Position numbers and translations under genes: made by a program. The notes under the pieces are model-generated. The model was not told the DNA's origin and did not search any database. It saw nothing but the letters and a program-made list of their open reading frames with translations. Of a stretch of DNA of 64,000 nucleotides, positions 38,251 through 47,600 are shown one piece after another; the stretch's first letter is position 1; every line of letters starts with the position of its first letter. Source of the stretch: Oscillospiraceae bacterium (lineage in GTDB: Bacteria; Bacillota; Clostridia; Oscillospirales; Acutalibacteraceae); assembly GCA_015065925.1 (NCBI GenBank), contig SVPL01000001.1, positions 1-64,000 on the forward strand, read 5' to 3'.

Positions 38251-40299
38251 CTACCCAATATATTTTGGAATAACATATGAAAGCATTGCTCTTTTAGGCA
38301 AAGCCTCATCACGCAAAATTTTCACCTCGCCCTGTTTTTCCTCTCTAACTGCTATGGGGAAAAGCTGTTTGGGATTGGTTATCATAGTAGAAAGCACCGC
38401 AAAGCAGTGAGAATCTATATTTTCAATAAGGGGAATTTCACTGTTTGTGCCAATGCAACAAATTCCTCCAAGTACGGTTGTTTTGCCTCCGTTTATTGTC
38501 TTGAAGGCGGTGCCCTCCTCCTCGGTTTTAAAGCCAAGAACAAAAAGCTCGCCGCCGTCGTTTATAATTTCGCACTTTGCACGCTCGGGGTTAATCTGCC
38601 TTGCAAAAACGGTCTGTCCCTTAAAGGTGAAGCAGGGAATATGCCGTGCAGAAATAAAACCGCCTTCCCCCTGCAGCTCCTCTGTACGACCGCCTGCTCC
38701 CGGCACACCTCCAACAGTACAAGCGCAGTTTTCAATAAATACAGTACCACCCGTTTTGTGATTTTGGTAGGTAGCCGTACCTTGGGTGTGAAGCATACGA
38801 AGGGTTAGAGTGCGGGTGCTGTTATTGTCAATAAGAGTCATAACTCCGTGGAATTTTTCCCATCCAAAAAGATTGCATATTAAAAGGGGCTTTTCACCCT
38901 CGTCCACCGTAAAGACGCCTACACCTTCGGTTTTTGCAAGATTTTCACCTGCCAATAGGTCGCAGAACATAAAATCCAATACCTGAAGTCTGCTTGGAAT
39001 GTGAATGGGAGAGGTTATAAGGTATCTTCCCGCCTCAAAATAAACCCCTTCGGCACCGCTGTTTAAAGCCGACTGAATTGCCGCAGTGTCGTCAGTCACG
39101 CCGTCGCCCTTTGCCCCAAACTCGCTAACCGATTTGAATTTTCTGTAATCGGTTGGATATTCGGGGGAGTCGGGCATATCCTTGGAGTCGAAAAACTCGG
39201 TAGACGGAGTGTTTTCAAAAAGGGTATACTCCCCGTGAGTAGAAAACTCATAAGGCATTTCGCTTGGTGGAATACGCTCACCAAAGTAGGTTCTAAGTCC
39301 TATCCCGTAGCCGTCACACTTAACATTTTTTATGTAGCCAAAGCCGTATTCCACATTAACGGCGGCATAATCCTCACCGCCCCCTATAAGAACACTATCA
39401 ACCAAAATAAGCTGGGCGGTAAAGCCAACAGTAAATACAGCGTTTACGGTGTTTTCGCTTAATAAATCCCGAATCGACATAACTGCGCCCATTTGATAAA
39501 CGCCCGTAATACGCTGATTTTTTATGTGTATGTGTTCGGCAGCAAGGGCGTGCTGTTGTGCCGTAACGCGGATTGCATAATCAAATCCGTCTACAAAAAG
39601 ATTGCGAATAAATACGCCCGATACCTTTTCGTCCACAATTTCAAAGCCTGCGTAACCACGCTTTTCATCATCGGTTGAAATTATGTTAACATTCGTAACG
39701 GCACCCGCATTGTTTGCAAAAAATCTAACACCCACCGCACCGGGGTTGCTTTTTCCGATATCTACGGTAAGATTACTCAATAAATTGGTCATTGCCACGC
39801 CCGATTTTTCGCCCTTAATAAAGTTAATTACGGGCTTTCGCGCACCGAACTCAAAGCCCTTGCAGTTATCCTTAAGCTTGATTACGGTTTTTTCTTTATC
39901 CTCACCCACAATTCGTATTGTAGCGTTCATCTCAAGCCAACGGATGCTAAACAAAATATTATAAAGGGTTTCGCTTGTATAAGAAACGGTGTCACTTACA
40001 AGGTAGGTGCCTTTAGGTAGATAAATTATGTAGCCCTTGGGCAAAGTTTCGGGGAATGGAACATTTAGCTTTCCATCTACCTTACGCACCTCAAAGCTAA
40101 GTAAAGCGTTATCGTCGGGCTGGGCAGATAGCTCCTCCACACTTTTTCTAAACGCCTTTTCATACTCCCCTGTTACAAAATCTATTGCACTAATAAGCGC
40201 CTTTGTACAATCAGTTTTGCCGTCAGGAACGGCAGAAAAGGGCGGTTTTGTTACATCAATAACGGCTGAAGCCGAGGATGGATATATTATATGCGACAT
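38251..40299 (-). CDS. Pectate-lyase_3-like right-handed beta-helix protein
   Basis: KPPFSAVPDGKTDCTKALISAI and SVSEFGAKGDGVTDDTAAIQSALNSG; IYLPKGTYLV. Confidence 0.85.
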   Translation of the reverse strand: MSHIIYPSSASAVIDVTKPPFSAVPDGKTDCTKALISAIDFVTGEYEKAFRKSVEELSAQPDDNALLSFEVRKVDGKLNVPFPETLPKGYIIYLPKGTYLVSDTVSYTSETLYNILFSIRWLEMNATIRIVGEDKEKTVIKLKDNCKGFEFGARKPVINFIKGEKSGVAMTNLLSNLTVDIGKSNPGAVGVRFFANNAGAVTNVNIISTDDEKRGYAGFEIVDEKVSGVFIRNLFVDGFDYAIRVTAQQHALAAEHIHIKNQRITGVYQMGAVMSIRDLLSENTVNAVFTVGFTAQLILVDSVLIGGGEDYAAVNVEYGFGYIKNVKCDGYGIGLRTYFGERIPPSEMPYEFSTHGEYTLFENTPSTEFFDSKDMPDSPEYPTDYRKFKSVSEFGAKGDGVTDDTAAIQSALNSGAEGVYFEAGRYLITSPIHIPSRLQVLDFMFCDLLAGENLAKTEGVGVFTVDEGEKPLLICNLFGWEKFHGVMTLIDNNSTRTLTLRMLHTQGTATYQNHKTGGTVFIENCACTVGGVPGAGGRTEELQGEGGFISARHIPCFTFKGQTVFARQINPERAKCEIINDGGELFVLGFKTEEEGTAFKTINGGKTTVLGGICCIGTNSEIPLIENIDSHCFAVLSTMITNPKQLFPIAVREEKQGEVKILRDEALPKRAMLSYVIPKYIG

Positions 40300-40481
40300 A
40301 AAGCAACACTTCCCTGATTGATTTTATTTAAATATATCATTTATTAAAATTTATTGCAACCTTTTGTTTTTTAAAAACAAATTAAAATGTTTAAAAATGA
40401 CATATGATTTTTTAAAAAATACCTAAAATTAGCCTAAATACGAGCTTCCTGTTCTTAAAAACAGGTTAAAAAATAACACAC

Positions 40482-41456
40482 TTAATTTTGAAAAGTTATT
40501 TTTTCGTCCTTTACTAAATCATAAAAAATAAGGTTACTGCTATTCAGATTTTCCCTTTTCATATCCACCGCCGTTATGCTTCTGTTTTGGTAGGTGGTGT
40601 AATAATATACCCCTGTAAAGGTGCTCAAACAGCTTGAATAAAGGGTATATTCAAATTTACCTTTTTCTACTTCGGTAACCCCGTTTTGTTGCTCTACCGA
40701 GGTTAAAATATGAAAAAATTGTCCTATTTCATCAGTTTCTTGGCTACCGCAAACCGAATTTTCCTTTATAAATGCCGCCCTAACAAAGCGTGAGGGAGAG
40801 GACATATCTCCAGGCAACCCCCACCCGCCCAATCCAAGACTGTAAGGCTTAGCTTTTATGCGGGGCGAAAAGGTTTTTTCGGGATTTTTGGGAGAGAGCT
40901 TGGAATAATTTTGAAGGAGCAACATTTGTTGTTCAAAGGGCGGATTATTTGTTAAAACTCCCAAGGGATTACGGTGGACTTTAATTCCGCCTTCCATTGG
41001 CTCTAAAACCAATGAATCGGTTTTATCGCTTATCATCCAATGAAGGGGAGAGTTTGGCAAATCAGCGCTGAAACTAACATCCACAAGGTTAAGGGCTTTA
41101 ACAGCCTGTTCTACCTCATCCACCCAACCAAAGCTCCCCAAAATCCAAGGAATTAGCTCAAAAGGAGCTATATTGATTTTGCCTTTTTCTACCCTATAAT
41201 ATCGGGCATTATTAGGAAAATTAAGTGCGGCTACGGCAAGACCTTTTTCATTCATAGCGTCATAATAAAGGGGGAAACCATCCTCCACCGTCGCCATACC
41301 AATAATGGAGTAATGATTTTTTTGGCTTTCTTCCATACGAAAATTAAGGCAGAAATTACGGGGTGTTATAACAATCTGCTCATTATAATTATAATAAAGG
41401 TCTAAATTTCTGCCAAAATAATGATTTTTAGCACTAAAGCTTATTGCTGTACACAT
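40482..41456 (-). CDS. Choloylglycine hydrolase family (bile salt hydrolase-like) enzyme
   Basis: MCTAISF with N-terminal Cys nucleophile; YFGRNLDLYYNYNEQIVITPRNF; LTNNPPF; SPSRFVRAAF. Confidence 0.93.
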   Translation of the reverse strand: MCTAISFSAKNHYFGRNLDLYYNYNEQIVITPRNFCLNFRMEESQKNHYSIIGMATVEDGFPLYYDAMNEKGLAVAALNFPNNARYYRVEKGKINIAPFELIPWILGSFGWVDEVEQAVKALNLVDVSFSADLPNSPLHWMISDKTDSLVLEPMEGGIKVHRNPLGVLTNNPPFEQQMLLLQNYSKLSPKNPEKTFSPRIKAKPYSLGLGGWGLPGDMSSPSRFVRAAFIKENSVCGSQETDEIGQFFHILTSVEQQNGVTEVEKGKFEYTLYSSCLSTFTGVYYYTTYQNRSITAVDMKRENLNSSNLIFYDLVKDEKITFQN

Positions 41457-41558
41457 TTTCATCACCCTATGTATTATACCCAAATACTTGACAAAGTTTA
41501 ATATTTATAATATCATAATATAAATTGTCACATACTATATTTGTGAAAGGTTGATTTT

Positions 41559-42284
41559 ATGTTTAATGCCGAAAAAATTAAGAATGAATGTGTAGAATGG
41601 ATACGGGATTTTTTTGAAAAAAACGGTGCTGACTGCAATGCGGTTGTGGGAATTTCGGGCGGTAAGGATAGCTCCATTGTGGCGGCGCTATGCGTAGAAG
41701 CATTGGGCAAAGACCGCGTTATTGGTGTGCTTATGCCGCAAGGAGAGCAACAGGATATTGATATGGCTTATTTGCTTGTTAACCACCTTGGTATTAAGCA
41801 TTTTGAGGTTAATATTAAGGATGCGGTTGACGGGATACTTAAAAATATGCCTGCTAATCTTGAAATCACCCCTCAAGCAGTACAAAACCTGCCACCAAGA
41901 ATAAGAATGTCCACCCTTTATGCCGTTTCACAATGCTGTAACGGAAGGGTTGCAAACACCTGCAATCTTTCGGAGGATTGGGTTGGATATTCCACCCGTT
42001 ACGGTGATTCGGTTGGAGATTTTTCCCCCATTTCACATATGACCGTAACCGAAATTAAAGAGATTGGCTACCTTTTGGGATTACCAAAAGAATTGGTAGA
42101 TAAAACCCCTATTGACGGACTTTGCGGTAAATCGGACGAGGAAAATTTAGGCTTCACCTATGCCGAGCTTGATGTTTACATTCGCACGGGCGAAATTGCC
42201 GACAAGGCTAAAAAAGAAATAATTGATAAAAAGCATAAGGCAAACCTGTTTAAGCTTGAGCTTATGCCAAGCTTTAAAATTTAA
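41559..42284 (+). CDS. nadE: NH3-dependent NAD+ synthetase
   Basis: VVGISGGKDSSIVAALCVEALG; TCNLSEDWVGYSTRYGDSVGDFSPI. Confidence 0.97.
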   Translation: MFNAEKIKNECVEWIRDFFEKNGADCNAVVGISGGKDSSIVAALCVEALGKDRVIGVLMPQGEQQDIDMAYLLVNHLGIKHFEVNIKDAVDGILKNMPANLEITPQAVQNLPPRIRMSTLYAVSQCCNGRVANTCNLSEDWVGYSTRYGDSVGDFSPISHMTVTEIKEIGYLLGLPKELVDKTPIDGLCGKSDEENLGFTYAELDVYIRTGEIADKAKKEIIDKKHKANLFKLELMPSFKI

Positions 42285-42460
42285 CGCTAAGCGTTTTTAT
42301 TGCGGGATGGTTTTTATCATTTGGCTAAACCTCGTTCCGCGCCCTGAAGGTAACAGGTAAATTGTAGTTTGAACGCTAAGCGTTTTTATTGCGGGATGGT
42401 TTTTATCTTTTGGCTAAACCTCGTTCCGCGCCCTGAAGGTAACAGGTAAATTGTAGTTTG
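42283..42460 (+). repeat. Tandem duplication of an 89-bp repeat (42283-42371, 42372-42460)
   Basis: Units nearly identical (ATCATTTGG vs ATCTTTTGG); start at the nadE stop codon. Confidence 0.93.
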
Positions 42461-42563
42461 AAAGGCGTTTCGCCTTTCAAACGCGTAGGGAACAACCAAT
42501 GTGTTGTTCCGTATAATTACCGCATTTTTTAGGAACGGCACGCTGGCCGTTCCCTGCATCTGT
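42456..42563. repeat. Triple-hairpin dispersed repeat, copy B (108 bp)
   Basis: Same three hairpins as copy A. Confidence 0.92.
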
Positions 42564-42720
42564 CTGATATAATCACATCGTTAACCCCCAATTTATCGCT
42601 AACTATATGGACGCGGGGTAAAGTTATGCCAGACACACAAATTATGTCGTCATTGGATGAAACGCCACGCGTTTCAACCCCCAATTTATCGATTTAATAA
42701 TTAATTTTCAAATTATTCTA

Positions 42721-42760
42721 AAAAAGCTGTCAGAAGCGATTGCCTCTGACAGCTTTTTTT
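42721..42760 (-). terminator. Intrinsic terminator for the minus-strand operon
   Basis: AAAAAGCTGTCAGA...TCTGACAGCTTTTTTT. Confidence 0.85.
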
Positions 42761-42801
42761 AAAATTTGTAAATCTAGGGGTAATTTACAATTTTTTATTT
42801 A

Positions 42802-44682
42802 TTAGCCTTTAACGCCTGTGTAAATTGTAACTGAACCTGCAGGAACAACATCTGTAAACTTATCCTTAACATTTGCAAAGGTTTTGTCTGCATCTGCAAG
42901 CCTTGCAGCAGTTGTAGCAATGTTAGTGTTAACATTGTTAATATGGCGATAAAGTGTTTGGTAAATAGCCTTATCAAACTCAACATAAATGGTATAATCT
43001 TCAATACCTGCGTTAACTACAGTAATTGTCCAGCTACCATCCTCAAGCTGAGCAGCACCAACGTGAATATCGGATGCCTCCCACTGAAGCTCATCATTAT
43101 TGGTTCTGTAGGATTTACCGTTTTGATAACCGTTGTACTTAGCAAACAAGCCTGTGGAATAATACTGTCTTCTTGGGATTGAAGAAACGAAAAGGGACGG
43201 AGCTGAACCGCAAGCGTGAATACCGTTTACGAACTCACCGCTGGTGTTGGTTTGGTCGGTCCAAAGCTGGTCAAATATCTGCCAGAGTGAGATATTATTA
43301 ATACCTCTTTGCTGAGCAATAATACCGCCAACCGCCATTTGCAAGCCTGCCCAAGGACTATCAACACCAAGCTTAGCGTTTTCAGAACGGCAGTAGAACT
43401 CGTCTACCCAGAATTCAACATTTTTGAATTCGCCTACATCCTTAAGGGGCTGTACATAGGACTCAAATACGGGGTCAATAAGGTCAAAATAGGTATTGTT
43501 GGAAGCATCAGGAGCTTGGGGATAGAAGTGAGCTGTCCAAACATCAAACATATCAATTAAGTCACGCTCTAACATATAACGGAGAAGACCGTCGCCGTGC
43601 TTAATAGAACCCTGGTTGGGGCCAACATGCTCAACCATATCATAAACACCGCGATCTTTAAGCCTCTTTTGAATGGTCTGTACAATGAAGATGTATTCAT
43701 CAGGCTCACCACCCTCATAGCCGTAGGCGGGATCGTTTTCATTAGGCATATGAATAGATGTAGTAGTAGCATAAGAAGGCTCAGTAAAGTAGAGCAAGTG
43801 GCTGATATTGTGAATACCACGGGCCTTAGCCTCTAAAAGAAGCTGAGCGTGTGCTTCACCCAAACGGAGGCTTTCCTTAGCCATACGCTTGTATTCATCA
43901 TATTTACTTTCTTTATTTTTAAGGGTTGCAAAATATCTATTAACATATTCTTCGGCGTATTTTTCATAACCCTTTGTTTCACCGTAAAAGTCGTTAGGAT
44001 AGTTCTCAGATTTGGTAATATAACCATGCTCATCAATAGAGCCGCTTACAAGGTGGGTGTGACAGCCTAAGTGCCAACCTACAGACTGAACAACGCTGAT
44101 GCCACGCTCTTGAAGATTACGGCAGTAGTTCCAGTAATAGGTTTGACGGTCAGCATCCCAGTTCCAACCACCCGAAACGTTATCCCATGCCCAGAGGGTG
44201 GTGTAACGGGTACGGCAGAAGCGCACACCCGAATCCACCAAACGGGAAAGCTCTAAATCCATCATTTCATCGGTATAAACACGGCCTGTTTGGTCATCAA
44301 GCATATGACCAAAGGCGTGATAAACAGATGAACTCATACCGCGGTATTCGGTATTAATAGGGGCTTCGCCATTGTAAATATGAAGGCTTTCTTCAACGGG
44401 TTCGTCAGAATAATCATAATCATCACTATCATCATAATCATCACTATCATCGTAATCATCATAATAATCGGAATCGTCTTCGCCGTCAATGGGCTCATCA
44501 TATTCTTCGGGTTCTTCTTCATCGCCATCCGAAGGCTCATCATTTACTGCCGAATCCTCAGAAGATACGGGAGGTTCAGAAGAAGTGTCATTGCCACTAT
44601 CAGAACAAGCGCCTAAAAGTGATACTGCCATAAAAAGGCAAAGAATTAAGCAAATAAGTTTAATTAATTTACTATTACGCAT
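42802..44682 (-). CDS. Glycoside-hydrolase-like (clan GH-A-type TIM-barrel) lipoprotein with acidic Asp/Tyr-rich linker
   Basis: Lipobox LLGACSD; LLYFTEPSY and FWVDEFY putative acid/base and nucleophile loops; DDSDDYDDSDDYDYSDEP linker. Confidence 0.75.
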   Translation of the reverse strand: MRNSKLIKLICLILCLFMAVSLLGACSDSGNDTSSEPPVSSEDSAVNDEPSDGDEEEPEEYDEPIDGEDDSDYYDDYDDSDDYDDSDDYDYSDEPVEESLHIYNGEAPINTEYRGMSSSVYHAFGHMLDDQTGRVYTDEMMDLELSRLVDSGVRFCRTRYTTLWAWDNVSGGWNWDADRQTYYWNYCRNLQERGISVVQSVGWHLGCHTHLVSGSIDEHGYITKSENYPNDFYGETKGYEKYAEEYVNRYFATLKNKESKYDEYKRMAKESLRLGEAHAQLLLEAKARGIHNISHLLYFTEPSYATTTSIHMPNENDPAYGYEGGEPDEYIFIVQTIQKRLKDRGVYDMVEHVGPNQGSIKHGDGLLRYMLERDLIDMFDVWTAHFYPQAPDASNNTYFDLIDPVFESYVQPLKDVGEFKNVEFWVDEFYCRSENAKLGVDSPWAGLQMAVGGIIAQQRGINNISLWQIFDQLWTDQTNTSGEFVNGIHACGSAPSLFVSSIPRRQYYSTGLFAKYNGYQNGKSYRTNNDELQWEASDIHVGAAQLEDGSWTITVVNAGIEDYTIYVEFDKAIYQTLYRHINNVNTNIATTAARLADADKTFANVKDKFTDVVPAGSVTIYTGVKG

Positions 44683-47600
44683 TTTCTGCACCTTCCTTTC
44701 TTTTTCTTATAAGCATTAAAACTGCGCTTGCAACAACTGCAAGAACAATGGTGATTACAGGAAGTGCAAGGCTATCACCTGTGGAAGGTGAGCTGCCGTC
44801 GCCAACAATGTCACCTGTTTCGCCTGCGGGACCTTTATAATAAGGCTGGTCACCATAACCGCCGTTAATTACGGTTGATGCAGACTTAAGATTATCATAA
44901 TCATAAGGAACATAGTTGGTATAATCGTTAGGATCGAAGCGATAACCATATTCAGATGTAAAGAGCATTACGCTATCAATATCCAATGCGCCTTCTTTAA
45001 CATCGATGGTAAGGTATGCTACATCACCATCAGTTGTAAACTTAAAGGCAGAACGCTTCCAGCCTGTATTTTCGCTGTCAAATTCAACAACAGATGCAAT
45101 TTCATCATCACGGTTAAGGTAATATTCAGTACCCTTACTGTCAAGTGTGATACCGATAGAGCCAACAGTCTTAGCGGTACCGCGAACAGAAGCGGCAAAG
45201 TAATATTCCTTGTTGGGTTGAATAGTTACGGGGATAACATAGTGAGTGCCACCCTCTGCACGGAGGAATTTTTCACCCTTAAGAGCATTGCCCTTAACTA
45301 TTTTAGCGGTTGAGGGAAGGGTTCCCCAATCCTTATTGGATGCAGGACTTTCAAAGCCTTCATTTTTAACCGCATTGTAAAGATGCTCACAATAGGTGAT
45401 TTTGGCATTTTCTTCCATAACCATAGGAGGAGTGATTTCAATTACAATGTCATCAACATAGAAGTCACCAGCAGTGCTACCTGCAACGCTATTGATTTTT
45501 GCTTTAAATACTGCGTAGGTGGTATTGTTAACATAGAATGCAATACTCTGCCACTCAGCAGTTTTAGACATATGCTCAAAGCCTGTATCTGCGCCGTAGG
45601 TACCGCTGTATTCAGGAGCAAGACCTACAAATCCGCCCTGCTTACCTTCTACAATCTTAACCTTCATACTAACCTTAATACTGTTACCAATACCCGGTTG
45701 ATATGAAAGGTATGCTTCGTTAAAGAAGTTGTTTGCACCATCAAGAAGCTCGTTATATGTGAACTTAAGAGCTCTTCTGCCTGAATAAACATATGGATCA
45801 TTATCATCTGTGGCGGTATATAATGAATATACACTTGTATCGGTAGCCGAGGTTAAATCAAAACGCTCAGATTCAAAGTCGATATACTCAACAACAGAAC
45901 CTGCGGTTTGTTTTTCTTTAACGATTGAAAGGTCATCAATCATCGCGCCGTCTTCCAAAGCCTTTAAAGCAACGTTAACAGACTTATGAACACCTGTATA
46001 GAGCTTATAGAAATACTTGGTCCATTCGGTGCCATCAACCTCTACATAGCTCTTAGAGGAAATGAAGTTTTTAATATTAACATCAAACTTAGCCAAATCC
46101 TGTGCGGCTGCAAGAACCTTGCCCTTAGCCTTAAAGGATACGGTGTAAGCGGAATAATCTTTTACAGCTACATTCTGATAAACAGATTCATTTTTATTAA
46201 GGGCTAAAGCGTTGTTATCAGCCTCGGTAACAACTGTACCGTCGCCAATCCAACCTGATTTTCCATCATCCAAGCCACCATTCAAAATGTCGTCATTGGA
46301 AGCGTATCTGTAAAGGGAAAGATTATCAATATAAAGTCTATCTTTAAAGCCGTCCAAGGTTTCTGCGTTAAAGCGAATTGCAAAGGTTGCCGCGGTGTTA
46401 GCGCCTGAATTGAAGTACATATCTATTCTGTTCCAACCGCTGTTTGAAGCAACAAGCTTTTGTGAAGTAAATATTGTACCTGCGGTGCTTAAGCCTTCAT
46501 CTTGCTCACCAATAATGGCAAGGCTATCAACCTTTGCCTTGTCGTTGGTGTCGGGCTGGTTAATGTAGAAGGAAAGTCTGTAGGTTGAATTAGGAACCAA
46601 GCCTGTTAAGGGAAGAAGGCTGTTTCTGTAACGAGCATTAATCATAAGAGATTTACTGCCCTCATAAGCAACCATATTGGTTACACCGGCTCCACACCAA
46701 TCACAGGGGTATTGGGTATCCTTAAAGAACCAACCGGGGATTTCACCGTTTTCGAATGTACCGTCCTTGCCGTTCATTGCAAACAAATCGGTAGCAGGCT
46801 TGTTGTAACCGTCAAACTTTGCCAAGAGAACAAAATCGTCATTAGCTACGAAGGTGTAGTTTGCATCATTGGATATAAGTGTTCCACCCATATCAAACCA
46901 ACCTACAAAGGTGTTGCCCTCTAAAGGTGTAGCGGAAACGGTAACCTCTGAGCCTATAGGAACATTCTTAGAATTAAAGTTTGCGGAAACGGTACCACCA
47001 AGGTCTGCGGAATAGCTTCCCTTAATACCTTTATAAATAACGAAATCGTCCATATAAAGTTTAGCGCTTTTACCGCTAAAGTTTACCCAAAGAGTTACAT
47101 CAGTTACATCATCAGTAGTGGTGAAAAGAACTTCTACTTTCTCCCACTTATCCCAACAGTTAACCTGAGCGTCAAGAGCACCCAAACCTGTAGCAGATGA
47201 AACAGATGCATAATTACCCTTATCATTCAGGTAAACTGCTTCTTTACCCTTAGGAAGAATAAAAGCATTAGAAACAACCTTGGGGTTTGAGTCACCGTCG
47301 GTACTTTGTGAACCTGTAATATATGCATAGAAGCTAACGATATACTCGGTATTAGGCTCAAGACCTTCAATATCCAAACCGGTTAAACGGTAAGGTATAT
47401 TATTAACAACGGACTTTTCGCCTGTGTGAGCTCTTTCATTTGTAACAGAAAGGGTTAAGGAAGTATCTGTTCTATATGTGGTATCAACATACCATGGGGA
47501 ATTATTATTAAATTTAGGGGTATTATTATTGTTGTAGCTAGCCAAAACCTGACCGTTTTGATAATACTCTAAACCGCCGTTAGGAATGGTACCTGGGGTG

